Source: Strongylocentrotus droebachiensis (taxonomy: Eukaryota; Echinodermata; Echinoidea; Camarodonta; Strongylocentrotidae). From it: 64,000 nucleotides of DNA. The number at the start of each line of letters is the position of its first letter. The stretch's first letter is position 1. The stretch is taken from assembly GCA_035222895.1 (NCBI GenBank), contig JAVYIG010000415.1, positions 248,001-312,000 on the forward strand. Direction: 5' to 3'. Below are positions 1 to 13,800 of this stretch, piece after piece. A model generated the notes under the pieces. The model saw only the letters and a program-made list of their open reading frames with translations. It searched no databases and had not been told where the DNA came from. The position numbers were made by a program, and so were the translations under genes.

Positions 1-511
1 GTGTACATTTACAAGTATACAATTTATATCCAACCCCAATTTGTTATAAGTTCATCTGCAATTCAATACAAATATTAGCTAAATTGCATTAAACTTGAAC
101 AAAGGTAATATGAAGCACAGGTACAGTAGTGTGGCAGGGGACATTTTCTTTCAATGATTAATACTTTTGAGTAAAGTTATAAACTATTTAACTGAAATTT
201 GGTTTCTAAAACTATTTCTCTTTTTCTCCATTTAGATTCTGATTGTGCTTTCTCCTACTCTACGTTCATGGACAACAAATAGTAGGTGAACATAGAACTT
301 GAGAAAATGTACCTGTGTAGCTGTCTCTTATTAGACCCCAGAGTAAGTTAGGTACCGGTACGCTTGTTACATGTACATGTATGCCTACTGTACACCATTT
401 TACATTGTACTACACGCATTATTGCAGATGTACAGGGTAAATGATTTTTAAAAGGAAACCTACATTTTGTGCAGAGAATATATGTAAAACAGTTTTTGTC
501 ATTATGCTAAT
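1..511. other. Non-coding flank downstream of the TNFR-like gene
   Basis: AT-rich sequence with no supported exon. It may hold a longer 3' UTR. Near 368 there is a TACATGTACATGTA cluster. Confidence 0.5.
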
Positions 512-517
512 TTTATT
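512..517 (-). terminator. Candidate polyadenylation signal of the TNFR-like gene
   Basis: TTTATT on the plus strand is AATAAA in the direction of the gene, about 20 bases after the stop codon at 536. It implies a very short 3' UTR if used. Other AT-rich signals further left could serve instead. Confidence 0.35.
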
Positions 518-535
518 TTCACACAAAAGAATATA

Positions 536-1860
536 TTAAGATATTTTCTCTCCGCATTTCGTACATAATTGAGCTCCTAATGGAGCATCAGCTGTATTGT
601 GATTTGTACAGGAGGTGGTTGCTTCATTGATGTCGTCGTCATGGCGATTGATGCCCTCCTCCAGCCGGGGATGCGGTTCACAATTTCCATTCAAGATGGG
701 GGCTTCCGTACCATTGTGTGGCTCCGTCGTCTCATTTGATACCACCGCGGAACAGTTCGGAGGGTATGAATGGCTTTTGTCGCTTTTGGACCGGTGTTCG
801 TGAACATTTTGACAACTCTGGTAGCCAGACCCCCTATCATCCCACTCGGTCCTTTGCGGTGGATGATTGAGCTGGTGATCGTATTTCGTGCCTCCAGCCA
901 CAGGCAAAGCAGCTGTGGATTGCTTATGAGAAGGGTCACTATTCTCTCTTAAGGATTGAGAGTGGTGATCAAGTTTTAGGGGTGTGCTCCCCATGGGGCA
1001 GTGTGAGGAGCTGTCGAGAGAAATGGCCCCAGTCATCACCTGAGTTGTACAAACAGAATGGGGATCATAGTTTTTCTCTATATTGAGATTCATCAAGGGA
1101 TGATAATTTTTAGGAAAAGTGTTACAATTCGAGCTTTCACTGACCAAATTTTTATGTTTTACACTAGGGTATCCTCTGTGTAAGTCGTCGGCTGACCTTT
1201 GTGTTGGGGTGCCATGATAATACTCACTATTCTCACCATTCATGCACACTTGAAAAGTAGACCGGTGACCTGTTCTCACGGCAGAGGGCCATTGCACAAT
1301 GTGTACCTTGCAGCTACTATCATTACCACCACTCTCACTCAAGGGCAAAGACTGGTATAGATGTTTCCCCCTCACCGTCCTTGGCACGGCGGGTTGCCGC
1401 GATGGCGAGAAAATAGCACCACTCTCCACGCCACCGCAGTCATCATCCTCATCACCGTCATCGTCCGAAGAATAATCGGACGAGTCTCTATTCGTCGCGT
1501 TACCGCTCCAGCTGCAGCCTGCAGTGTAGTATCGATCCACGTAGCGCGCCTTGGAGAACCCCCTTCCATCCATAACGTAGGAATCGAATGACGCCATCGA
1601 ATCGAAGTCACTGCTGCCGGCGCGGAGGTGCACCACTTGGATTTTGGGATTGGGCGCTGACGACGATGCCGAAGTGCTAGGGTAACTCTCCTCCACCGAA
1701 GCCGCCTCAGGCCCTCTCACCAGCTTAATGGCTTCTCTAGGGGCGACCTCTCGCGACCTTGTGACCTCCCTTGACCCGGGGATGATGTCATCATAGCGTT
1801 GGGAGGAGGAAGGGAAGGTGGTCAGGTTGATGTGGTTCCCTTCAGAATGGAAACTTTGCC
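536..1860 (-). CDS. TNFR-like gene, terminal exon: long cytoplasmic tail
   Basis: An open frame of 440 codons follows a strong acceptor (pyrimidine-rich tract ending CCTCCCTCCCAG at 1861-1872). The residues upstream in the open frame (MSNSCYCFFSIPSLP) are a reading of that pyrimidine tract and are not protein. The product is hydrophilic and low-complexity: Ser, His, Asn and Asp rich, with the acidic run SSDDDGDEDDD, scattered Cys, PTQRS (residues 480-484), PPQRT (595-599) and a C-terminal CTKCGEKIS. No folded domain is recognisable. An AATAAA on this strand lies only about 20 bases beyond the stop. Codon use is higher in CpG than the flanks, as expected for a real exon. Confidence 0.78.
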
Positions 1861-4800
1861 CTGGGAGGGAGGGGATTGAAAAGAAACAATAACAGGAATT
1901 AGACAAGGACTAGCATGTAACATGGAGGGAATAAAATAGGTCAAAGTATTATTATGAGGTCAGACAAAAATAGGAAATGTTGCACCAAGTGGGATTGGGA
2001 AGAAAAAAGAACAGATTATAGGATGCTATACATTTGGAGTAGAAAGTAGGTTAAACATATGAGACAAGCAATACACACTGAAACCCTGCCTTGGGAGAGG
2101 GTAAACAAGAGAAAAGATACATTTTAGGAGATGAAACAGTGTGCTACATGTATATATTCAACAAAATAGGTCAAAGTCTTATGAGGCTTAACCCTGAATA
2201 TGGAAAGTTTGCCCTGAAAGGGATTGCAGGGAGAAAAGAATGGACTTTACATAAAAAGCTGAGTGCTTTTTGGATACACTGTACATGTAGCAAATGATTA
2301 TAGCCCCATTTAATGAGACCATCAACAACATTGGAATTTGCCCTGTAAGGTACTGGAAAAGAGAGAAACAAAAAAGAGACATCAATTCAAATTTAATGTA
2401 TTTCTTTCACTCCATAAAAAAATATATCCAGGTAGGCCTACAGTATACAGTGAAATCAAACAAAAGCAACACAAAACTTTACAAAACAAATTATTTAAAA
2501 TATAAATATATATCTATTGTATAATTTTAAATAAATACAGAGTTTGGACTTTAGACATGAACCAAAGAGCTATATAAAGAGCAAAAACTGTAGATGTACA
2601 TTGAACTTTTATGAGATTTTCCTCACAACACTGGAAATATAATTGGGTTTCATGATCATCAAACAAGAGAATTGGGCTACAATAGTACAAATATTGTGAT
2701 AAACTGTAATAATAAAAACACACACGCTCTGTGATGGTAACGAAACCAGCAACATACTGTATAGGCCCACCTCTACTCTAGTGAAAATTATGGGTTATTA
2801 TTGATGATACATACATGTAGAACAATACCTGAAGGGCATCACACAGGCCAATTCGTGACTTTTAGAGTCATTAATGTCTCTGAAATAATAAAGGAACTAA
2901 GGTAGATCAATTGATTGCTCCCATCTTTTATTGCTCAACCCACATTAATCGGCAAATCATAAAAGACAATAATTCCCTTCAAAACTATTTAAAGAAGTTT
3001 CATTGATGTCATTGTCATAGAAATTGGCTGTGTTTTGGTACAATGTACATCTTTAGATTTGGGAACTTAAATGCATAATTTCCTGTCCTCTTTAAATGTA
3101 GGTTTATTGGTAATTGGGCACTTGCAAGAACATGTATTACCTGGCTGTATAATGGCATTTGGAAGGAAATATTGTACATGTAGGTAGCATAAAACAGTGT
3201 GGTTTGAGACAAGGCTGTAATGGCCAGCTTAATGTCAAAGGTCAATGAATATCATCAGGGTCAGGCACAGGGGTTGGTCTTTAGGGGCATTTACACTGTC
3301 ATCCAAACACGCCAAAAAATGCCAAACCGGAGCCTGGCCGCGATGTTACCAAGGGCAACTACGCATTACCGGCAGAAATGCCAATTCCAAAACATTCCAA
3401 ATCGAAGTGTGATCTTTTGGCGTGTTTTGGCGTGTTTTGGCGTGTTTGGCAAGTATAAACGCTCGCAGATGTAACATCGCGATGTTAGGTGACGTAACTT
3501 CAGGAGCGGAGCTAGATGTCGTTCTTAAAGAAAATGATAGAACGATATATACAAAGAATAACATAAGGAAACACAGAAAGAGGGAGTGATAGAATGATAA
3601 AAAACAAAGAATAACATAGAGAATGTGATAGAAGGAAGAAACAAAGAATAACATAAGGAAACACAGAAAGAGGGAGTGATAGAATGATAAAAAACAAAGA
3701 ATAACATAAGAGAAGGTGATAGAAGGAAGAAACAAAGAATAACATAAGAGAAGGTGATAGAAGGAAGAAACAAAGAATACCATAAGGAAAGACAGAAAGA
3801 GAAAGTGATAGAATGATAAAAACAAAGAATAACATAAGGAAACACAGAAAGAGGGAGTGATAGAATAATAAAAAACAAAAAATAACATAGAGAATGTGAT
3901 AGAAGGAAGAAACAAAGAATAACATAAGGAAACACAGAAAGAGGGAGTGATAGAATGATAAAAAACAAAGAATAACATAAGAGAAGGTGATAGAAGGAAG
4001 AAACAAAGAATAAAATAAGGAAACACAGAAAGAGGAAGTTTTATAAAGATAAACACAAACAAAGAATAACATAAGAGAAGGTGATACAAAAGGAAGAAAC
4101 AAAGAATAACATAAGGAAAGACAGAAAGAGAAAGTGATGATTAAAAAAACAAAGAATAACATAAGAGAAGGTGATAAAAGGAATAAATAAAGAATAACAT
4201 AAGGAAACACAGAAAGAGAAAGTGATAGAAGGAAGTGATAAAGAATAACATAAGAGAAGGTGATAGAAGGAAGAAAAAAAGAATAACAAGGAAAGATAGA
4301 AAGAGGAAAGTGTTTGCATCGGAGTGCCGCGCATGCGCATTACCAACTAAAACACGCCAAAACATCACTGAGCTTTTCAGTCGGTGATGTTTCCGCACAA
4401 GTGTAAACGGGTGCGCGAAACATCGCGACTTTTCAAAATGAGGTATTTGACAGTATAAATGCGCCTTTTGAGTCATGCACAAAATATTTAGGACAGAAAC
4501 TCCTTTATTTATTTGCTTTTTGGGAGGGCTACAGTACTATTCCTCATATGGTTCTAGTATACACTGTAGATGGATAAAACTAGGCCTACTATACATGTAC
4601 ATGTAGTATTAATTGCCTGATTTTGGTGACGCCTCAGTGATACAGTAGCAGACAACTTTCCCACTTGTTCAAACACATAAAATGACTAAAATTAATTTGT
4701 CAAAAATTGCATGACTCAGGAAGGTCTGTTCTCTTTAGAGGACCTAGAATAATATGCTATCCATAATATATTTTGAGTGGTGCCCCAAGGGAGAAGGCAC

Positions 4801-7800
4801 TTAGGAGAAACATCTATATTAATGACATTTTGCACATTCATGACAAGCTGGCAGAGTTATCTGTGAATATGGCAAAATTCATAACTATACACTGTACAGT
4901 GTACATGCATGTTACAATCCACTATTAAACAAAAGTACTATTATGAGATTCACATAGACTACATTGTAGGTGAGTTTATGTTTCAAACATTCATAATTCT
5001 CTTTAATATAATTGGTCAATTTTATTTCAAACTTAAGCCATCTCACTTTTCTACTATCATCAAATGTTCCTACTGTACCTGGTATTAAAACTTTAGGGTT
5101 GGATTGTCTACAAGACTAAACTATGTACATCTGTATATAATGCATACCTACATGTACATGTAGATACAAAAAAGTAACAACTAAATTATTCATACCCTCA
5201 CCAAGTTTTGTAATTTGTGATATTTTCAAAGCTTACAGTATTTAAACAAAAAAGCCCATATTCAACCAGTCCAACTTTAATTCTTGAGTTAAGAAAATCC
5301 CCACCCCCCCCCCCCCAAAAAAAAAATGTACAAGGGGTATGAACGATTTAGTAGTGATGTAATGTACAGTATTTAGATAGTGGACAGTATCTACAGATTA
5401 CATAAACATTGTATTATACATGTAAAGTGAATGATCCCATAGGACTATACAGTAGCCTACAATACGACATATTTAATGTTTACAGGTTTACATTGAGCTG
5501 TCAATACACATGAGACTATTGGACAGCAGACTGGTCTATGGACAGACAGATAGATGGGCTTTTCAGTGGGAGTACATTCACAGAAGGCGCGTCTTCACTA
5601 TCTCGAGATTGCCAAATAGCCTGCTATTTCTGATTTTGGAAATAGTGACAAATCGCGTCTTCACTATCAGCTCGAGATATTTTGCTCAGCGTTAGTGCGT
5701 ATTGCGAATCTTCGGTCTAGTGAAGACGCACGGGACAAATAGCTGGATATTTTGCCAAATAGTGGGATATTTTCCAAACTATCCCAAGATATCTTGGGAT
5801 ATTATCCCGACCAACTATCCAGCTAATTTGCTACTTCGGTCTGATGAAGACGCAAATTAGCTGGATAGTTTGCGATCGGGATACTTCAAATAGCTGGATA
5901 TCGAGATAGTGAGGACAGGCCGAGAGAGCTATGGATTCTAGGACTCGTAGGAGGCAGGCAACCTTTGAAACTCAATTCACAATACAATCACAGCTCTGTG
6001 TGATCTCAAATTGACTTCCAACATGTCATATTTACACGAGCCTCATCTAGTCTATACCCCATACTTCATACCATTATAGTGCATGTATTGTACACGTAAA
6101 AACGTATGCCTTCATGTGCCCCAATGTTATTCATCCTTACAACTGATACAATTTCAGGCAATAATTTGAGTGTACAATGTATTTATTTTTAGTCTACAGG
6201 TATGCTGGACCTCGAGAAAGAACAAAGCCATTTTCAGGGGAAAAAAATACTTTTCAAATTTGGGGGCTACTTTTCAAGCTTGCATGCATGAAAATAACAC
6301 TCTTTAATTCGTTTTGCATTGAACTCTATGCAAAAAAAAAATTTGGGGGGCTCTTCTCTGACTTTCGGGGGCTCTTTTGGGCATTTTGGGGACTAATTCG
6401 CCCGAGCCCCCGTGTGGTTTTTTCACTGGCCATTTTACTAATGGCTCTGAATAGAGCATTCCAGCTGCTTTTCATTCTTGATTTGTATTTTATTTGTAAA
6501 TTGTATTCTTGTATGTTTTTTAATTTTAATACGGAAAATAAAACCAAACCAAACATTTCATACAAAACTTAAGTACACGTTCATGTACATGTACATGTAC
6601 CATATATGTGTCCTACATAGACCCCCCCCCCCCTCTTTTTTTTTCACAGCGTAAAACACTGCACTTTCCTGATGTAATCGTCCAATGGAACAAAGCTCCT
6701 TGTTTAAGATTCCTGGAATTGCCATAATTATACTATTTAAACCCTTTTGTGACAATCATTCCATGCTTTGTGGTTTGGAACTTTGGATCAATAACTTCTG
6801 ATTCAGAGCCCTACAAAAAAGATGCATTAGTCGAGTCTTGAGAAGGCAAAAATATCTGCACACACCGCATCCATTTTTGTTTCATGACTATATTGAGTTT
6901 GAATAGGAATTTAAATAAAGGGAAATAAGCTTTAAAGCCACACTGCACTACTTGTAGCTACTTGCGCCCTCTATAAACTAACAATGCCTAATCGGTGACC
7001 ATTGGTCCCCCATGGTCCTCTTTTTCTTATATTTGAGAGCTGAGTTGATGAGATAACCACCTGTCCAGTGACCTTGCAGCGTGGTCTAATCCCTCCTGTA
7101 CACTAGTACTGATGGCCTTTAAAACCCTTATGTTAAACAAAATTCTAGGTAGCAGCTCAAAAAGGCTCAATTTAACATGCAGGGTAACCTACTGTACTGA
7201 TTCAAGATTTCAAGATGCAGGCCTACAAAAAAAGGGTTGGCCTAATGAAATCCCCCGTTTCTATGACAACAATATTAGTTTTCATATTGCTTTCTTCAGT
7301 TTGTTGTAAGCCTTCACAATAGTGTCATCACCAATGTTTGGAGTTCCATAAAACCATCACTCATCCCTAGCCCATTATCCTCTCACAACAATCCCACATT
7401 AGTCTGCTAGCAAAGACCCTTCTCAGACATAGTGCGTTGTGGTTTAATATAAAGCATTGTGTCTGAAGTCTAAATTGCAAGACTATGCAGACTGCATGGT
7501 CTATTGCACCACATAGGCTCTGTACTATAGCTGCTACTGACACGACCAGAAAGTGGTAATAGAGTTTAATAGGCTGGGCTCAAGAGTCAAGACTTTCTGG
7601 AATTGTGTTTAGTGTCAAATTAAAGTCTGTATTTGCAAACTAATACCGCAACTACTATACCAGTGGACATACCATGGGAATTGGGTCATCTCTCTCTCTC
7701 TCTCTCTCCATTTCTCTCTCTCTCTCTCTCCCTTTCTCTCTCTCTCTCTCTCTCTTTGCTCTTTGTTACCCTCTCCCCTCTTCTTTCTCACTTTCTCTGA

Positions 7801-10800
7801 CAGGTGTCAATGCACTTTTACTTTCATAATTGAATGAAGGGGTCTTGTACAAATAGGGAAAAAACTGGAATTAGAAGATTGACCACAAAAATGCTAAGGG
7901 CTTGAGAATTTGCCATTTGAATACTATAGTATTAGGTGCGGGCATTTTGTGTAGGCGCTCAATGTACAAATGTACATCAGTTTAATTACGTACGTGGGCT
8001 GATTGACAGAAATATAAATTGGAACAAGAATGCTTTTGTAGAAAAAATAACAATTCGCTTGGTGCATTGTATGCATGAAGGGAGTCTAATTATGTGCATA
8101 TGTACATTTTATAAACAAGTTTGATCATGTACAAATGTACATACATGTATGCCATGTACATTTGTGTAGCTTGCATTTACATACATGTACATATACTGTA
8201 CAATGTACATTTATTCAAAATCTGTCTCACAGGCACAGCCTCCATACGTAGGCTGAATTGTGTACATTTCATACAAATAAAAAAGAAATTGCATACATGT
8301 ACAGTATGCATAGAAATTCAATAGAATAATGATACATCATTTGGCATGGTAAATGTGGATCATAATTAACATGATAAATATAAATAATCCAATTGACTAA
8401 TTCTCCATCCGAAGGAGAAGAAAAAGCAATGGTAGAAATAATTTAGAAGAGAAGAGAAAGGTAGATGGGTCAATATAGAAGTAAAAAAGTAAGGAAAAGA
8501 ACAGGGAATACGTATAAGAGAAGGGATGGATTTATGTGTATTATATGTACAGTACCTGCATGTTCAAAGAAAATCGGAATTTACTACATGTACACATATG
8601 TCCCTGATGTACATGTACAGTGTAGAGACTACAGAGAACCAAGCGGAGTCATATACTCTGCACAATGATTTCAACCACGAGTTCAGTATTTCTCATCGCC
8701 CTAAGGGGAAGTTTTTATAAGAAATAAAGTCATACTGCCACAATGGCTCTTCTGTTGTTAAAAGAAACAATAACAAAATTGCCTCAATGAAATTCCTGAA
8801 ACTTATGTCAGCTAACGCTTGTTTCCACTAAAAACAATTCTGGCAGGCAATTGAAGCATTGGATAGATGCTAAAATAAATTATGAATGCCCCCGCACATG
8901 AGCCTACATTGTACGATGTTCATGTACAGTTTTATACATTTACTAGTTAGTTTATTTTGTTTCAAACTCTGTAGATTTACAACATATATAATTTATTTAT
9001 ATATACATGTACAGTGTAGATATTTATCAAAAATACTCTGCAAAAACTCTATGCATATTTTAAAGGCTGGAGTTTTTATTTAAAATTTGCATTGAAAATG
9101 TTTAAATTTGCAACAAACTTGAAATAATGGGCTTCCCAACAGTCCCATAAAGATTGCCAGTATTTGTTTCACTTTCACGTACAAAGTAAATACAGGACTT
9201 TACAGAAAATGTAATTTCCTGTACATGTACATGGTGTACAATTTACAAATCATGTACACACTACACACCTTTTAATTTTATGAGATATGTTTTTTTTAAT
9301 AGCGCTTTCAAATTCCTGGAATTATTGAAATCAATCTGAAACTGAATTCGGCTTAAACTGTATGAGTTTGGTATGCATACAATATGGTATGATATTGTCA
9401 TTTTTAATATGAAATATGCTATGATATTGTCATTTTTAATATGAAATATGCTTTCTTTGGCGCATACACTACAGATGTACAAATCCCCCACATTATTGAA
9501 ATAAATCTGAAACTGGATTTGACTATACCCGTAATGTTAAATGAGTTTGGTATGCATACATGTACATGTACATGTACAGTATATGATGTTGCCCTTTTAA
9601 ACATATGAAATATGCTTTCTTTAGCATTTACAAATCCTCCACATTACTTAAATCAATCTGGAACTGGATTTGAGTCTATGAATTAGGTTATTTCATGCAG
9701 TACAAAAAAAAGTGAGAGAAATATGCTCCCATTGCATTGGTACTCGGTAGAAGGAGAAATCGGTGCCAAATCTTGGCATAAATATGGTAATGACGGCTGA
9801 TTTGGTTTTTCGATGCGTTCGCGTAAAGGGATACACACACTCCATAAGTGCTTCCCGGTGCGGGGCCCCTACAACACAATTATGGTGAAATATAGTTGGC
9901 ACCAAATGCCCCCAGCTCTGGAAATTAGTCTCTAAGCTCTGGCACTGCGAATATGGGTGCAATTTGGTGATTTACGGAAGATATAGAGAGAAGGGAAAGG
10001 GAGAGAGAATGAGAATGAGAGAGAGAGAAGGGGAAACCTTGGACAAAATTTTGCTCGTCTGGATTATTACCAATTGATGAATTGTCTCCGCTCACTGTGT
10101 AATGCAGAATGTAAATGAGGGAGATTGGTGTGAAACCGTAGCGTGTTTCCACTCCGCGCATAAATCTATTACTTGCACACAAATTACCGTTTGAGCTACT
10201 GTGAGGTACATGTATACCGTTACAGAGGCACATCATGAAAAGCGTTGTACATGCAGAGTGTAAATGAGGGAGATTGGTGTGAAAGTGTGGCATGTTTTCA
10301 CTCGGTGCATACTCTTTGCAATCTGTGTGAGGAATTATTTCTTACCATTTACCACTTAAAATTCCTTTCCTACATACATATTTCCTTGTTTATTGTAAGT
10401 ACCGGTACAGTGTACATGTACAGTGGCTACCATCAGTTCAAAGTCACTGTACATGTACAGTGTACATGTACATGCTTTCAATAGCATCTAAACATTCATC
10501 AAATCCAAGTATGATAGGGGCATTGGGAGATGTGTTTATTTGCTGTTTAATTTTACAACAAATTATGCATTACATGTAGGTAACAATAAATTCTGTTCCT
10601 GTCAATAATTGCCATCAAGAATATTATTAAAGATCATTTTTGAAAGGATTCATAAATCTTAAAGGTAAAACTGTTCAAACTCCTGTTTATATTTCCTGTT
10701 TGAAATCTACATGTACATGTACGTACATGTACCTCTCCTGATATATACAGCACTGATTTTTCACTGAACTAATTAAAGTTCAAATTATCAATTACAAACA

Positions 10801-13800
10801 CATAATCATGTTCGTGAACTACAGATTGCCTCTCAAATTCAAGCTACACTGAACATTCATTCGGTACACAACAGGCACCTGTTCTCTCATCACTCAATAA
10901 TGACTTGATTAATATAAACAATAACACATTACGCCTCGAAGCAGGCGAGTTCTACGATGACGCCAAAGCGACCAGAGCACTGGCGTGACATTTAAACAGG
11001 ATTTCTTATCTTCCTCAGATGTAAACATACTAGTCCGCCCAAAACAGACCTGACGTTGGAAAACACACGTGTGCTAGGCCAAGCGAGGGAGTACGTGACA
11101 TTTTGAGGGTTCGGTCGTTGACATAGCATAGGAAGTGTAAATCCACAAGTGGGAGTTAAAATTTGCAATGTGGAGACAGCGAGATGGCAGGATTTAAGCT
11201 TATTAAAGTGTTTACATATGAGAAATCAGAGACTGTCATTCATTAAGTCAGGATTGTTAGTTTCATCAAAGGTGTTTAAAGGACAATCCAACCATATACA
11301 ATGTACATGTACATGTACATGTATGTACATGTAAGCAGAAAAAATTATATTTAACACATAATTAATGGCGAAAGTCTGTATGAATCAGATTATCGGACCA
11401 AGAATAAGAAAGTTATTGATACTTTGAATAATATGAGTTCAGTAAGTCTACGTGTACATTGTACATGTTTTAGTGTATGCGCATCTCAAATTGTCAGTTT
11501 GGTCAGTGGATTGTGACGTAATCATGGATAGCTTTCCAATGGGGTACATATTACATAAGTATCATTAATTTCTCTTTTTCTCTTTAAATAAATGCCTTCT
11601 TCCTTGGAGCATTCAATATTATGGTTATTAAACATTAAAATTTAAAAACAACTTCATATCAGGGTGGACTTCCCCTTTAAGCCTATTGGGAATAGGGATT
11701 TCAGTAGTCAATCTGTTAAAATGAATCCATCTCAATACCAATCAATAGTCTACATCGTACATTAGTCTTGAGCCATCTTCTCCATTAAATCTACTCTTGA
11801 TTAATGCCATCCAATTAATTGAGTCTACATTTATCATTGTACTTCAACTGAGAGTGAATCAACTTGACTCACTTTGAATTATTCAGAGTCAGTGGCGATA
11901 ACTCTTTTCAAATCCATCATTTGGAGGTGAAAACAGGAAAACAACTCATCAATCTTGCCCTTGTGGATTCTAAATACAATTTTCCATAGTTTTATATTCG
12001 GTTATGGATTCCAAACAGAAGTTGTGAAATTGAGACATTCTGAGTACTTGTACAGTATACTGTAATTGAGTACCTGGTAGTACATGTAGGCCCTACTTTG
12101 TATTATCAAAGAAAATACAAGGCACTCATTAATTATACAAATTATCTACAGTGTAGGCCTACTGTACAAGTGTACAGTGTAGGTTTCTATCATTTAAAGA
12201 CATTAATTAATTAATTGATAACACATTTAGATAATTGTATTTATCTACATGTAGATGAGTTTGTTTATTTACACACTTATCTACATGTACATGTATTCAT
12301 CAATTTATCAAATGTATATTGTTTTTGCTCTATTCTTAAATTCTACAATTATATTTTAAGGCAAAAATGGTGCTTGAAGAGAAATACATGAAACCTATAG
12401 TGGGCCCCTATCCCACTTAAAAGGATACTGTACATGCATAGACTTTAGCCATTGTTGTCAACACTTGCATTTTACTTTGATTAATGCTATGCAATTAACA
12501 GAGTCTACATTTATCATTGGACTTCAAATGGGAGTAAATCAACTTGACACGCTTTGAATTATTCATGGGCGATGGAGCGTGCCTCAAGTTTCAATATCGA
12601 GTTTTTAAAACGATTCCACGTCTGCTTTGTCTATTACTTTTTCAGAAGGGCAGTTCAATATAAAAATGAATATTTAATGTTATTCATTTCAACTACAGAA
12701 TTTTTAAGTACTGCCTTGAAAATCTACTATTTTAGTTGTAAAATTTAATGCTGTGTCATTGTGAGTTTGATAACATATGAACAGTTTGTTTTAAAATGAG
12801 ACACCATGTTATTAATGGTACATGATGTATTTTCCATATCAACTGAAATATCAAGTCTATCACATTTTCATGCTCTGTTTATTAATTTTTCAGAAGGGCA
12901 GTTCTATAAAAATGTGAATATTTAATGATATTCAATTAAACTACAACATAAAGTACTGCCTTGAAAATAAACTATTTGTAATAGTTGCAAAGTTCAGGCT
13001 GTGTCATTATGAGTTGGATAAAATATGAACATTGTGTTTTGAAATGAGACACAATGTTATTAATGGTATGTATGTTATATTTATCAAGGACCAGGTTTTC
13101 ACATTTTTAATGACTTAATTGGAGCATGACCTCATGAGTTGGAATAAAATTAATTCATTATTTAGAAGTTCAATAACAAAAATTGCACAGTAATGAGCCC
13201 TGAATGATACTGAAGCCATGCATAACAAATTAGATTAAATTCAATTGAGACTTTTCCATTTACAATTCAAGGGTGTTCAAGGGTGATTTAATGCAAAGTC
13301 ATTTTTGATTTTTTTTAAATAACTGTTTCATGCTTGGCAATTATTTCCTGTGTTCAGAGATTTATGTACATGTACATGTTATTGTACATTGTACTTCAAT
13401 GTAACTGACTGACCGTATTTAAGGGGGGGGGGGGGGAGGGAGAAAGTGTTCAATATTCAGATGGTCATGAGAAGCTAATATACAATGTAATGACATTATG
13501 GCTGGTAAAAATGGAAATATTTGCAAATAGTTTTTGACAATTAGCTTGTTTAGTAGTGTACATACAATGTTAACAAAAAATATGTAGGTTTCAAGAGTTA
13601 TTGAATATTTATATTACCAGTAATGGTAACTGTTATTTTAAAGAAGTGATAAATTCAATTTATAATACAGTAAGCCTACATTCCCTTTATACTAAATTGT
13701 ACATACATGTACATGTACATGTACATACAGTCATGTACATGTATAGTGTACAGTACATGTTCATACTTCCTGTACATTAGGTGATCTACAGGTACATCCA

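Larger units (their letters stand above)
360..13765. repeat. Dense dispersed TACATGTACATGTA palindromes
   Basis: Runs of two or more TACATG units lie near 368, 4592, 5151, 6583, 8131, 8186, 8589, 8608, 9222, 9566, 10414, 10451, 10711, 11302, 12286, 13368 and 13700-13755. Single sites are also common. Such runs become rare right of about 15 kb. Confidence 0.8.

Noticed and set aside
3535-4315. CRISPR-like array
   Set aside because: The units lack unique spacers, and the context is a eukaryotic minisatellite.
3346-4346. Several overlapping minus-strand open frames of 100-247 codons, rich in Phe/Leu/Ser/Tyr
   Set aside because: They are the opposite strand of a minisatellite. Three frames are open at once and the peptide just repeats.
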